From NCBI GenBank assembly GCA_030037525.1, contig JASHRC010000256.1, forward strand, positions 1 to 57,702: a stretch of DNA of 57,702 nucleotides, given 5' to 3'. The notes beneath the pieces were generated by a model. The model did no database searches and had not been told where the DNA came from. It saw only the letters and a program-made list of their open reading frames with translations. The DNA is from Candidatus Acidiferrales bacterium (lineage in GTDB: Bacteria; Acidobacteriota; Terriglobia; Acidiferrales; UBA7541). Positions 12,497 through 21,695 of this stretch are shown here, one piece after another (position 1 is the stretch's first letter; every line of letters begins with the position of its first letter). Position numbers and translations under genes: made by a program.

Positions 12497-13054
12497 CTAG
12501 AGCGCGCGCACTCTCCACGGCGCCATACGGCTGAACATCCGATCTCGCACGATCAGCGTGTGAAATAGGATGGCTCCAAAATGCGCAATGAAGGCGAGGA
12601 ATAGGAGATAGGCGAGCAACGTGTGCGCTCTCCGCAATGCCGCATACAACATCACGCTGTGGGGAAGGATCGGGAAAAGATGCAGCGACCCAAACAGCAC
12701 GATCGGATAGCGTGCCGCGGACAACATCCCCCAACCTACGAGGGGCTCCACAAACAGCAACGCATACAGCAGGATTTCCGACCAGTGGGCGGCGGAGCGC
12801 TCCCGGGGCGACATCGTGGCGGGAAACGGCGGCAGGGTGCTGAAAAGCCGATTCACGAACCGGATCACCACCAGAATCAGAATCAGAATGCCCAATGGGC
12901 GATGGATCGATACCAGGCGGTGATACTCGCCGAGCGATGTGACCATCGCAACGCCAATGCCAAGCATGGTCAGCACCGTCGCGGCCATCAGCCAGTGTAG
13001 GAACCGCATGGAACCCGTGAATTGCTGACGGTCGGTCGTCATACTGGCGCTCAC
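12497..13054 (-). CDS. Cytochrome b561 family protein
   Basis: Four-helix membrane cytochrome b, 185 residues. Histidines suited to haem ligation lie in MRFLHWLMA, VSIHRPLG, RRAHTLLAYL and AFIAHFGAILFHTLI. CybB-type proteins oxidise quinol or move electrons across the membrane. The GTG at 13054 overlaps the upstream peroxidase stop (GTGA), and an ATG at 13042 is an alternative start. The coupling with a catalase-fold peroxidase suggests the cytochrome supplies electrons to that enzyme. A cytochrome b561 beside a catalase-related peroxidase is a pairing I recall from other bacteria. Confidence 0.88.
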   Translation of the reverse strand: MSASMTTDRQQFTGSMRFLHWLMAATVLTMLGIGVAMVTSLGEYHRLVSIHRPLGILILILVVIRFVNRLFSTLPPFPATMSPRERSAAHWSEILLYALLFVEPLVGWGMLSAARYPIVLFGSLHLFPILPHSVMLYAALRRAHTLLAYLLFLAFIAHFGAILFHTLIVRDRMFSRMAPWRVRAL

Positions 13055-14175
13055 TTTCGCACGTCCGAAGGCGTGATCGCGCTCGGCTCTTTTGTCTCGC
13101 CCGCCCGCCTCGTGAACGATTGCGAATAAATCGCCGATCGAGCGCTCAGCAGAGGATCGTCGGACGGCGAGATCCCGGCTGGCAAAACTAACGGGTCGAA
13201 ATTGATGTCGCGCGCCGGACTAGTCTCCTCGCTTTCGACAGAATCGAGAGTCAGGCTTCCGACGTCCACCTGCTCGCGTCCTTCCGGCCACGGGACTGTG
13301 GCATCGTTCGTCGGATCACCGAGCTGTCCCAGCGTGAGGATCAGGTGCCATTGCAATGGGTGCTGCAGAATGCTCGCGATCAGCGCGTCAAAAAGGAAAT
13401 TCTTGTCTTGGCTTGCCCCGGTCGCGCCCACAGCTTCATACGGCTGCACAGGCACCAGCGTCCAGCGCACAGGCGTCCACGTGCCCTGCGCATCGACGAA
13501 ACGGAACGCGTTGAGACCGTAAAAGGTGCTGTTGTCGAAACCGGACGACGGCGCGTGGCTCTTGATGATTTCAAGCGCCCGCACAGTTTCCGGGTTGTTC
13601 GCGAGGAACGCCGCCATTTTTGCCGGATCAGGTTGATGTGTGTTGCGGTCAGGTTCCGACGCAACCACGTTGTCGTAAAACGCCTGAGGATCCTTGAACG
13701 GAAATGCCGGCAGATTGATCATCGCGGTCCGCCACTGTTCGCCGTCGGATAGAGAAAACTGAAGTCCCAAGCCACGGACCGCGCTTAACTCATCGCTGGC
13801 ATGGGGATCGCCGCCACCCAAAGAAAAGCGGCCAATCACGGGCACGCGGCCGATTCGGAACACAACGGCCTTCGAGAGGCGTGTGCCGCGGCCGTTGCTA
13901 TCGAAAAATCCTCTGACGCACACGCCTTTCGCGTGATTGCGGCGGAAACCCGAGTACCTGCCGTTGACCCTCTCGAACTCATCGACGAACCGCACAGGCG
14001 TCAGCTTGTGCGGGCTGAACCAGCCACCCAAATAGAGAAATGCTCCTATGACAGCCAGAATGACAACGCCAATGCCCGCCAAACGTACCATTCTGCTGCG
14101 TCCGGCCAAGAGCGCTGTTTGCTTCTTTGTCGATGCGGTAGAGTCACTAGGCAACTGCCTGCTCTTGGATTCCAT
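13051..14175 (-). CDS. Catalase-related (SrpA-like) haem peroxidase, membrane-anchored
   Basis: 374 residues: a cytoplasmic N-terminus, one membrane segment at about 29-49 (MVRLAGIGVVILAVIGAFLY), then a catalase-fold domain. NHAKGVCVRGFFDSNG carries the distal histidine region, FSLGGGDPHASD and VRGLGLQFSL are catalase-family motifs, and the C-terminal region ends RRAGETKEPSA. Much shorter than monofunctional catalases (about 480 or more residues), as for catalase-related peroxidases. The signal anchor suggests a periplasmic domain that reduces peroxides with electrons from the coupled cytochrome b561. Expressed with the two downstream genes. Confidence 0.88.
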   Translation of the reverse strand: MESKSRQLPSDSTASTKKQTALLAGRSRMVRLAGIGVVILAVIGAFLYLGGWFSPHKLTPVRFVDEFERVNGRYSGFRRNHAKGVCVRGFFDSNGRGTRLSKAVVFRIGRVPVIGRFSLGGGDPHASDELSAVRGLGLQFSLSDGEQWRTAMINLPAFPFKDPQAFYDNVVASEPDRNTHQPDPAKMAAFLANNPETVRALEIIKSHAPSSGFDNSTFYGLNAFRFVDAQGTWTPVRWTLVPVQPYEAVGATGASQDKNFLFDALIASILQHPLQWHLILTLGQLGDPTNDATVPWPEGREQVDVGSLTLDSVESEETSPARDINFDPLVLPAGISPSDDPLLSARSAIYSQSFTRRAGETKEPSAITPSDVRK

Positions 14176-14520
14176 TTGACTTCCCGGAGACTAAACAACG
14201 TAAGGTACACCCCGCCCCGTGCGTATGCAATGCTCCTTCCAGAGTATGGGTGAGACAATTCGCTTGTATTGGATGTAGCGGAACCAATGTGAGTATTCGC
14301 CGTCGATGGAGTTCGGTTCGTACGTGGGACCGCCGGAATCGGACATGGCATGAGTAGAACGCCGTCTAAATGATTGGGCATCCCGCTCCCTGCAAAGGGA
14401 GTTTGAAGCAGTAATCATGGTCGGGTAGCGATCGAAGAGATGTGTCGGTCAGACTGAACGATTGCGAACACGAAACGAACAAACTCACTCTTCGGAGTGA
14501 CATCGACCTATACATTCAAA
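14176..14520. promoter_or_regulatory. Intergenic region upstream of the peroxidase operon
   Basis: 345 bases with no supportable gene. The minus-strand promoter of the peroxidase/cytochrome b561/SDR operon should be here. A ribosome-site-like GGGAAG precedes ATG 14175. I see no clear operator palindrome. Confidence 0.35.
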
Positions 14521-14943
14521 CTAATCAGAGTTACGGAGTTCGTGAGCTTCCGCTATCGAGTTGAATTCGGGTTCCTTGAGACCGAGGATGGCCCATCCTT
14601 CTTTTGCCGAGCGAACAACGTGCAAATTGGGGCGCGTGGCCTCTGCTTCGATTCCAAACATTCGCATCATGCCGAAAACGGAATCAGAGGGCGCAACAAT
14701 GACGCGAGGGCGGTCCGGCTTCGGCATCGCTGGTGGGAAGGCTGCTAGCTCTTGGATTTTCTGAGGAGTAGCCTCGAACACCGCAACGGCCGAAAAATCA
14801 ATGATGCCAGCGAGAGGGTCAAGGGACCCGACTAATAGCACGGCCATCCGGTAGAAAGCTATCAACTCCTCGTCCGCAACCTGTCCAGAGAACCTGCATC
14901 GAAGAATCCGATTAGTCGAATCGAATTCAAACTGGAATGCCAT
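14521..14943 (-). CDS. Conserved small protein, STAS/SpoIIAA-like fold suspected
   Basis: 140 residues with no signal peptide. The pattern of short strands and amphipathic helices (ILRCRFSGQVADEELIAFYR, then LDPLAGIIDFSAVAVFEAT, then RPRVIVAPSDSVFGMMRMF) resembles the STAS/SpoIIAA-like proteins of unknown role found in many soil bacteria. It starts at an ATG and stands alone, with promoters needed on its upstream side at 14944-15197. No enzymatic motif. The fold suggestion is inference from pattern only. Confidence 0.6.
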   Translation of the reverse strand: MAFQFEFDSTNRILRCRFSGQVADEELIAFYRMAVLLVGSLDPLAGIIDFSAVAVFEATPQKIQELAAFPPAMPKPDRPRVIVAPSDSVFGMMRMFGIEAEATRPNLHVVRSAKEGWAILGLKEPEFNSIAEAHELRNSD

Positions 14944-15197
14944 CAGATTTCTCTTTCGGACACTTGCAGGATGATGGACTCAACTCCATTAGATTGCAAC
15001 CAAATCTCGGAGCTGTCGGCCCTTCGCTCCAGGAAATGCAACAAATTGCGTTTTGTTCGCGTTTGACCCGAGGCGTGCAGCGATTCTCCTGCGGGGGGGG
15101 CGATAAAACAGGGAATGCATGCTGGTATGAAGAGGTAAGCAGCTCACGACTAAACTATTTCACATATATCACGATTGCGGCATCATGACATTCTACT

Positions 15198-16037
15198 GTG
15201 CACTACGCCTACGGCATCAACGCAGCCGACGAGTTCAACGCAGTCATCGATCTGGCTTGTGAGGCAGAGCAAGCGGGATGGGACGGGTTTTTTGTTCCGG
15301 ATGGAATTGCCATTGACGTTCCCAACCTGGGCCCGTTGCCGCTCTTTGATCCATGGGTTGTTCTCGGTGCCATTGCGGCGCGTACGTCCCGTATTCGTAT
15401 CGGCACTATGATCACTCCAGTCCCGCGCCGGCGTCCGTGGAAACTTGCCCGCGAGTGCGTCACGGCAGATCACCTGTCCAAAGGCCGCATGATTCTTTCG
15501 GTGGGCTTAGGTGCAGCGAGAGATGATGCGGGATTCTACAAAGTGGCGGAGGCGATGGATTTGAAAGTACGCGCCGAACGGCTCGACGAAGGTCTCGCCA
15601 TTATTGACGGCCTGTGGAAAGGAACAGCACAGACGTTTGCCGGTAAGCACTTTCGACTGGAGGGTATGACGATGATTCCGTCGCCGATACAGAAGCCAAG
15701 AATTCCCATATGGGTCGTCGCGGTTTGGCAAAAGCCGAAGTCCATGCGGCGGATGCTGTCATGGGACGGTGTCATTCCCCAGAAATACAAGAGCTATGAT
15801 CCCCTATCCCCGGACGAGATACGGCAGCTCCGCGCTTATGTGGCCGAGCATCGCACCGGGCATGGTGCCTTCGACATCATCACCGGCGGATCGTCTGCTG
15901 CCAAGAAAACCCAACGTCCTGCAGATATCGTACGGCCATATGTGGATGCGGGCGCGACATGGTGGATCGAGGGGGACACGGCCGCGGACACGGTTCAGAA
16001 ATGCTTCGACCGTGTCCGGAAAGGGCCCCCCATCTAG
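15198..16037 (+). CDS. LLM-class (luciferase-like) flavin-dependent oxidoreductase
   Basis: 279 residues with the bacterial luciferase/F420-dependent TIM-barrel pattern: ACEAEQAGWDGFFVPD, ARTSRIRIGTMITPVPRRRPWKLAREC, SKGRMILSVGLGA and the RAERLDEGLAIIDGLWKG helix. The enzyme uses FMN or F420. The substrate cannot be told from sequence. The start is a GTG at 15198. Typical relatives have a few more N-terminal residues, and an ATG at 15185 in another frame hints at a possible small frame error at the start. Followed 34 bases later by the potassium channel gene. Confidence 0.82.
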   Translation: MHYAYGINAADEFNAVIDLACEAEQAGWDGFFVPDGIAIDVPNLGPLPLFDPWVVLGAIAARTSRIRIGTMITPVPRRRPWKLARECVTADHLSKGRMILSVGLGAARDDAGFYKVAEAMDLKVRAERLDEGLAIIDGLWKGTAQTFAGKHFRLEGMTMIPSPIQKPRIPIWVVAVWQKPKSMRRMLSWDGVIPQKYKSYDPLSPDEIRQLRAYVAEHRTGHGAFDIITGGSSAAKKTQRPADIVRPYVDAGATWWIEGDTAADTVQKCFDRVRKGPPI

Positions 16038-16071
16038 ACTTCAGGCGCGCGCAGGAACTAACGAGAGAACG

Positions 16072-17076
16072 ATGAGTATTCGCCACCGCCTGTACATTTG
16101 CTTGATCCTGCTGGGCAGCGTGGTGTTTAGCGGCTCGGCGGGTTTTCACTTCATCGAAGGGTGGACTTGGTTCGACGCCTTCTACATGACGCTGACGACC
16201 ATGACCACGATTGGTTATGGCGAGATTCACCCGTTGTCGCACGCGGGACGCATCTTCAATAGTTTTCTAATCGTTTTTGCGGTCTCTTCGGTTGGCTTCA
16301 CAATTGCTACGTTCAGCCAGGCTTTGCTACAGTTCGAGTTCGGAAAGGCCTTCGGCCGCCGGCGCATGGAACGCGAACTTGCCAAACTTTCAGGACACTA
16401 CATCATTTGCGGCGCCGGGCGCGTGGGGCGCACAGTGGCGCGGGAGTTGCGCGCTCGCAACCAAACCGTCGTCTTCATCGAGAAAGACCCACAGCGCGCC
16501 GAATGGGCCGCCAATGCGAAAATTCCGGTCGTGCTTGGCAACGCATCCAGCGAAGAAAGCCTGAAGCGAGCGCGCATCGACACGGCGAAGGGATTCGTGG
16601 CCGTGGTCAGCTCCGACGCAGAGAATCTCTACATCGTCCTTACCGCTCGCGGGCTCCGCTCGGACCTGAAAATCATCGCGCGTGCCAGCGAAGAAGAGGC
16701 CACTTCCAAACTGCTGCGTGCAGGTGCATCACAGGTGCTTTCGCCGTACTTCTTCGTGGGGACCCGCATCGCACAGCTGCTGCTTCGCCCGAACGTTCTC
16801 GATTTCATTGACGCAGCGTTCGGCACCGACCGCCTGGACGTGGAGATCGGTGAGGTGCGCATCGAAGGAAAATCTCCGCTGATAGGAAAAACCTTGGGCG
16901 ACTCTGCGATTCGCCAAGAAGCGGACGTCATCATCCTCGGGGTGAAACCGGCTGACGGGGCTCTGCTTTTTAATCCGGCACCGGAGACAGTGATTCGGGC
17001 AGCTGACACGCTCATCGTGATCGGCGCGGATACTCACCTGAAAAAACTGGAATCCCTGGCCCGCGCGGCGGCCTGA
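16072..17076 (+). CDS. Two-helix potassium channel with RCK (TrkA-N/TrkA-C) domains
   Basis: 334 residues. Two membrane helices (about 7-25 and 60-80) flank a pore loop with the K+ selectivity filter T46-I-G-Y-G50. A Rossmann RCK domain starts GHYIICGAGRVGRTVAREL (NAD-binding GxGxxG) and runs to about residue 235. A TrkA-C domain (EGKSPLIGKTLGDSAIRQ) closes the protein. The layout matches MthK/Kch-type ligand-gated channels. ATG 16072 was chosen because the hydrophobic segment starts there. The frame is open far upstream, but that part overlaps the LLM gene in another frame and has no homology. Confidence 0.92.
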   Translation: MSIRHRLYICLILLGSVVFSGSAGFHFIEGWTWFDAFYMTLTTMTTIGYGEIHPLSHAGRIFNSFLIVFAVSSVGFTIATFSQALLQFEFGKAFGRRRMERELAKLSGHYIICGAGRVGRTVARELRARNQTVVFIEKDPQRAEWAANAKIPVVLGNASSEESLKRARIDTAKGFVAVVSSDAENLYIVLTARGLRSDLKIIARASEEEATSKLLRAGASQVLSPYFFVGTRIAQLLLRPNVLDFIDAAFGTDRLDVEIGEVRIEGKSPLIGKTLGDSAIRQEADVIILGVKPADGALLFNPAPETVIRAADTLIVIGADTHLKKLESLARAAA

Positions 17077-17296
17077 GCAACGAAACGACCGGTACCAGCC
17101 CCGAAAGACACGGGCCAATTCCAAGGGGCCTGGGGTGGTTGAATCCCATGTTCGCCCTAAGGTGCCCCGCCTGTGTCATATGTCGCTGAGTGCAATCACT
17201 TCGGGGGGAGGCTCTGAGACAGTTCAGTGGCACTTTTTGCCCAAATGAAATCATGGGAAACACACGATCGCGCGACGAGACTTTCGCTTTCATGAA

Positions 17297-17581
17297 TCAT
17301 CGCTGTTTAGCGGACGTCGACCCCGGCGCGGCTTTCGGGCGGCCGCCGGATTCGGCGCCATCGGCCTCAACGCGCTCTCGCTGCTCTTGGACGTGCTCCA
17401 CGTGATGGGATGGATCGAGGATCTTCTGAAGTTCTGCGACAGCGCCGCTCAGCCGAGACGACCGCTGCGCTTCAGCTTCAAACTCCTCCTCGGTCATTTC
17501 CGAGTACCGGTTGCCGCTTGCCGCTTTCGCGATCGCGTAAATTAGCGCGATTAAGATGAGGGCACCGAGAGCATAAACCAT
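17297..17581 (-). CDS. Small membrane-anchored protein of unknown function
   Basis: 94 residues: one N-terminal membrane segment (MVYALGALILIALIYAIAK), then a charged, helical cytoplasmic part (EMTEEEFEAEAQRSSRLSGAV) and a disordered tail. No recognised domain. Composition and a clear start support a real gene. Function unknown. Confidence 0.6.
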   Translation of the reverse strand: MVYALGALILIALIYAIAKAASGNRYSEMTEEEFEAEAQRSSRLSGAVAELQKILDPSHHVEHVQEQRERVEADGAESGGRPKAAPGSTSAKQR

Positions 17582-17668
17582 GCGTGAGTCTCCAGTAGGC
17601 CGTTTGTGAGTGATTCCTTAGGTGGAATCGTACTCGTTTTGGTAGTCAGACTTTTTCACATCTGGGAC

Positions 17669-18091
17669 TCAGTTCGCAGGATCGGTAAGTCCCTCTAAGG
17701 GATTCGGTTCGTCAGGCTGGACTCGGATGACCACTCGTTTGTTCAGCAGCTGCTCGATCCAAAGCCTAAGTCCAATCAAAATCGCCATCTGCAGCGGGTG
17801 GGCCTTCCAATACTTTCGGTAGACGCGCGCCACTTCGCTTGGGTCCGTAATGATCTTGGCCGTTCCAGAAATGGCAGGCCCATCCTTGCTCCCCACATAA
17901 CAAATAACTCGTGGATTCCTTCTTATGCGCTTCACCTTGTAAGAACTTTCCGGAGTGAGGAATTCGATCTGACCGCCGTTCACAATCAGCCACACCTGCA
18001 GTTTCTTCAGTTCGCCGGACGCCTTATAGGACCCGAACCACTGGGTGTGTCGTTTCAGGGCGCGTTGCAGTTCAGGGGTCACGGGCGACAT
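17669..18091 (-). CDS. Pyridoxamine 5'-phosphate oxidase-like (PPOX class) flavin-binding protein
   Basis: 140 residues with the split beta-barrel pattern: LKKLQVWLIVNGGQIEFLTPES, SYKVKRIRRNPRVICYVG, and a later GTAKIITDPSEVARVYRKYW. These resemble the PPOX class F420- or FMN-dependent enzymes. Reads as a single-gene transcript. Cofactor and substrate unknown. About 86 bases separate it from the small membrane protein downstream. Confidence 0.75.
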   Translation of the reverse strand: MSPVTPELQRALKRHTQWFGSYKASGELKKLQVWLIVNGGQIEFLTPESSYKVKRIRRNPRVICYVGSKDGPAISGTAKIITDPSEVARVYRKYWKAHPLQMAILIGLRLWIEQLLNKRVVIRVQPDEPNPLEGLTDPAN

Positions 18092-18704
18092 CGTAGGCTC
18101 CGACGCGACAGTTCGGCAAGCCCCTAACAGGATGCTCTCAGCATAGCTGCACGCGCGTTTGAAGGGAAAGTATGGAGGTGACTTATTGACTGCTCGTTCG
18201 GAAGCAAGCCTGTGTCAGGAAGCGAGAACGCAACACGAACTCGACGACCATCACCACTTCTTCCCAGTCGTCAGTCTGTTGGCTCGATTCCACCGCAGCG
18301 TGCAACGGAGTCTTATCCTGCGAAGCCACAGGAACAGTCCCCAGATACCATCGGGAGGGAGGCTGCGAAAAACAAATGCGCCGGTGGTGATCCTGCCAAA
18401 CCCATAAGAAGCATGCCAAGAGCAACGACCAGCGCGGGTCAGTCTAATCGACGGAGTCGATGTCCACACAGCGAATTCCCGACTTCAAGCAACCGCCATC
18501 TAACGTTGCTTGTAACACAGACTGGCCGCCTCGACGGACAAGTCCGCGGAACCCTATTTTCGTGCTTGGTGGTGCGCCGACGGTGCATGAGATCGAATCG
18601 GACGTTGAACAACCATGTCTTGACAACAGCCGAGACTCAAGATACAGATCGCAGTCTCAATCGCACTCAAGCCAAGGGGTAAGCCGATTAAGCTGCCACC
18701 GGGA
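18092..18704. other. Gene-poor interval with an ankyrin-repeat remnant
   Basis: No complete gene here. On the minus strand at about 18183-18330 the frame DKTPLHAAVESSQQTDDW followed by EEVVMVVEFVL resembles part of an ankyrin repeat (TPLHxA ... VVxxLL), with no intact gene around it. The rest (18330-18704) shows no protein similarity that I can recognise. An AAGGGG at 18674-18679 may serve the downstream flavoprotein gene. Confidence 0.35.
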
Positions 18705-20258
18705 GTGAAAGCCGAGGATTTCAGCCTCGCGATCAAACAATTCCAAGATGCCGTGGGCAAGGAGTGGGTGTTCACATCCAACGAGGATGTGGAGTTGTAC
18801 CGCGACTCCTATTCGCCTGTATGGAGTGAGGAGGAAGAGCCCATCCCATCCGCCGCGGTTGCACCCGATGGCGTGGAGCAGGTGCAGGCCGTCGTCCGGA
18901 TTGCGAACCGATACACAATTCCGCTGTGGACGATCTCAACAGGGAAGAATCTTGGCTATGGTGGTTCGGCGCCGCTGCTTGGCGGAAGCGTGGTGCTCGA
19001 CCTCAAGCGCATGAACCGTGTGCTAGAGGTAAGCGACAAGAATCATTACGCGCTGCTCGAACCGGGCGTCAGCTATTTCGACCTCTACGGCTACATCCAG
19101 GATCACAAGCTCAAAGTTTGGATCGATCCACCCGACCCCGGGTGGGGCAGTCCGGTGGGCAACTCGCTGGAAAGGGGCGGGGGATACACCCCCATGCACG
19201 ACCATTTCGACGCGGTGTGCGGAATGGAAGTTGTGTTGCCAAACGGCGAGGTGATGCGGACGGGGATGGGAGCGCTGCCGGGAGCAAAGACCTGGCAGCA
19301 ATACAAGTACGGGTTTGGCCCTTACGTCCAAGGAATCTTCTCTCAGTCAAACCTCGGCATCGTCACGAAAATGGGAATCTGGCTTTTCCCGGAACCCGAA
19401 GCCTATTTGTCGGGGAGGGTGATGGTCTGGAAGCGTAGCGACGTGATGCCTCTGGTCGAGATTTTCGCGCATCTCGTGAGCTCGGGAGTCTTCCGTGGGA
19501 CCTCAACGCTGGCAAGCCCGGTGTGGTTCGGGCCGCCCGACGCGGAGCTGGATCCATTGCGGGCCAGTGGATCGATCAAAGACCTGGAGGACTACAGCGC
19601 CCGGAGGAAGGTACCGTACTGGAGTCTTCCTCTGTTTTTCTACGGACCGCCGAAGGTGGTGGCCGCACAATGGGAGTACGCCAAGGAGAAGTTTTCCTCG
19701 ATTCCCGGCGTCGAGTTTCAGGACGGTCCTTCCTATCGTTTTCCTTTGAGCACCGCGGACCTCGCAAAAATCCAGGACACCGTTCCACTGGGAGTTCCGA
19801 GCTTGCAGATCTTCTCGTTACTTCCGTCGCGGAGCCAAGGTCACATTGGGTTTTCTCCCATCATTCCCATGGACGGCGAAGCGCTATTGGAGGCGCTAAC
19901 GCTTTTCGAAGGAGTCCACCGCGAGTTGGGTTGGGGGCGAGCGGTGCTTACCATCCTCTCCTCGTTCCCGCGGGCGTTTGTGATCATCGACCTTTTTCCC
20001 GTCGAGCGAGATGTGGGGAAAAACCGTAGGATGCGCGAGCTCTACCGGCGGCTAATCAAGGAGGCGGCGGCTCGCGGCTGGGGCGAGTATCGCACTCACA
20101 CAACGTTCATGCGGGATATATCGAATACGTATTCGTTCAACCACTCTGCGCTGCGCCGCTTCCACGAAACGATCAAGGATGCGGTCGATCCGAATGGCAT
20201 CCTTTCGCCGGGGAAATGCGGCATCTGGCCCAAGCGCATGAGAAGGGCAGAAGTGTGA
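18705..20258 (+). CDS. FAD-linked 4-cresol dehydrogenase / vanillyl-alcohol oxidase-type flavoprotein
   Basis: 517 residues. The N-terminal half is a PCMH-type FAD domain (VRIANRYTIPLWTISTGKN, LGYGGSAPLLGGSVVLDLKR, GNSLERGGGYTPMHDHFDAV); the C-terminal half is a VAO/PchF-type cap ending in SFNHSALRRFHETIKDAVDPNG and LSPGKCGIWP. The family oxidises para-hydroxylated aromatic side chains, and PchF passes electrons to a cytochrome c subunit. The start is unsettled: GTG 18705 is the first standard start, but relatives usually begin several residues earlier, and the open frame extends upstream to 18624. Its stop overlaps a following GTG, suggesting a coupled partner gene. Confidence 0.85.
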   Translation: MKAEDFSLAIKQFQDAVGKEWVFTSNEDVELYRDSYSPVWSEEEEPIPSAAVAPDGVEQVQAVVRIANRYTIPLWTISTGKNLGYGGSAPLLGGSVVLDLKRMNRVLEVSDKNHYALLEPGVSYFDLYGYIQDHKLKVWIDPPDPGWGSPVGNSLERGGGYTPMHDHFDAVCGMEVVLPNGEVMRTGMGALPGAKTWQQYKYGFGPYVQGIFSQSNLGIVTKMGIWLFPEPEAYLSGRVMVWKRSDVMPLVEIFAHLVSSGVFRGTSTLASPVWFGPPDAELDPLRASGSIKDLEDYSARRKVPYWSLPLFFYGPPKVVAAQWEYAKEKFSSIPGVEFQDGPSYRFPLSTADLAKIQDTVPLGVPSLQIFSLLPSRSQGHIGFSPIIPMDGEALLEALTLFEGVHRELGWGRAVLTILSSFPRAFVIIDLFPVERDVGKNRRMRELYRRLIKEAAARGWGEYRTHTTFMRDISNTYSFNHSALRRFHETIKDAVDPNGILSPGKCGIWPKRMRRAEV

Positions 20259-20493
20259 AAAACCCGAGAGCAGGATTGCTGCTCGCGACGAGTTTGATCT
20301 TGGCAGGCGTGGCGCCTGCCGCGCCGCCCTGATCCTCGAAGTCGCTGATTTATTGAAGCTTGCCCTGCCTGCGACGGCCGCCGCATTCGAAGTGAACTCG
20401 GCAGCATTGAAGGAGGACCCTGCCGCTGATTTCTCCTCCGTCATTCGTCAGATGGAGAAGTTCGTTTGGCGAGACTTTGCGGCAACGAAGTGA
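20255..20493 (+). pseudogene. Decayed secreted partner gene of the cresol-dehydrogenase-type flavoprotein
   Basis: A GTG overlapping the flavoprotein stop (GTGA) opens a secretion signal VKNPRAGLLLATSLILAG followed by VAPAAPP and a stop. In the next frame the sequence continues as a plausible mature part (LEVADLLKLALPATAAAFEV, and later DFSSVIRQMEKFVWRDFAATK split across codons) to a TGA at 20491-20493. In PchFC-type operons this place is held by the c-type cytochrome subunit. Here no CxxCH remains. A deleted or frameshifted cytochrome is my reading, but an unrelated small secreted protein is possible. Confidence 0.35.
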
Positions 20494-20597
20494 AGATTGA
20501 GCTCAACTTGCAGACTATTCCGGTGTGTCCTGGCGGGACTACCGGGGCAGACAACAAATCGGCTGGCACATAAGAAGTGCAATAGCGGAGCGAGGCT

Positions 20598-21617
20598 ATG
20601 GAGAAAGCATTGATTAAAGGAACAAATCTGAACCCCTCGCGCATCGGGCTAGGCACCTGGGCGATCGGGGGATGGATGTGGGGCGGCACCGATGATCGCG
20701 AATCGATCCGCACGATTCATGCCGCCCTCGACAAGGGGATCAATTTGATCGACACCGCTCCTGCCTACGGCTTCGGCCACTCCGAAGAGGTTGTTGGGCA
20801 AGCCGTGGCGCAATACGGTCACCGGGACGCCGTTATCATTGCCACGAAAGTCGGCCTCGGCTGGTCCCAAGGCAACGTGTTTCGCGATTCTTCCCGCGCG
20901 CGAATTCTCCAAGAAATCGAAGACTCTCTGCGCCGCCTCCAAACCAGTTACATCGACATTTACCAAGTCCATTGGCCCGACCCCACGACTCCGACTGAGG
21001 AGACCGCCGAGGTCATGGATTCCCTCTATCGGCAAGGCAAGATTCGCGCTATCGGCGTGAGCAACTACTCGCCTTCGGACATGGATCGTTTTCGCGGGGT
21101 GGCGCCACTGCACACCGATCAGCCGCCCTACAACCTCTTCGAGCGTCAGATCGATATCGACGTGCTTCCCTACGTTCGAGACCACAAGATCAGTGCGCTC
21201 ACATACGGATCGCTGTGTCGCGGCTTACTTACCGGAAAAATGAAAGCGGACTCGCAGTTTCAAGGCGATGATTTGCGGAAGACGGACCCAAAATTTCGGC
21301 AGCCTCGCTACGCCCAGTACCTGAATGCTGTGGAGCGGCTCAATCGGTTCGCCCAGGAAAATTACGGCAAGAGTGTGTTGGACCTGGCCGTGCGCTGGGT
21401 ACTCGATCAACCCGGTGTCACAGCCGCTTTGTGGGGCGCCCGCCGTCCCGAACAGTTGGTCCCGGTGGACGGCGTCGACGGGTGGCGTTTGGATGAGAAT
21501 GCATTGACGGCAATTGATGGAATCCTGCGCGAGGCAGTTCCCGATCCAGTGGGCCCGGAATTTATGGCGCCGCCATTGCGGCGCCCGTTCGCCACACCGT
21601 CAGGCAACCGAACCTAA
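20598..21617 (+). CDS. Aldo/keto reductase
   Basis: 339 residues, NADP-dependent TIM-barrel reductase. The catalytic tetrad is visible: Asp and Tyr in LIDTAPAYGFGHSEE, Lys in VIIATKVGL and His in IYQVHWPDP. GVSNYSPSDM is the family signature near residue 155. A GGAG seven bases before ATG 20598 supports the start. Close to YajO/Tas-type aldo-keto reductases. Substrate unknown. Lies about 100 bases after the decayed partner of the flavoprotein gene and may share an aromatic-compound pathway by proximity only. Confidence 0.9.
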   Translation: MEKALIKGTNLNPSRIGLGTWAIGGWMWGGTDDRESIRTIHAALDKGINLIDTAPAYGFGHSEEVVGQAVAQYGHRDAVIIATKVGLGWSQGNVFRDSSRARILQEIEDSLRRLQTSYIDIYQVHWPDPTTPTEETAEVMDSLYRQGKIRAIGVSNYSPSDMDRFRGVAPLHTDQPPYNLFERQIDIDVLPYVRDHKISALTYGSLCRGLLTGKMKADSQFQGDDLRKTDPKFRQPRYAQYLNAVERLNRFAQENYGKSVLDLAVRWVLDQPGVTAALWGARRPEQLVPVDGVDGWRLDENALTAIDGILREAVPDPVGPEFMAPPLRRPFATPSGNRT

Positions 21618-21695
21618 GCCAACCCGAGTCGTCGAGATAATCCCGACGTTTGAGAGGCCTCCGGAACGTCAGGTCAGACGACCTCAGTGTTCCAC

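Noticed and set aside
14176-14520. Short minus-strand open frames upstream of the peroxidase
   Set aside because: No ribosome site, domain or conservation hint. They overlap the expected promoter.
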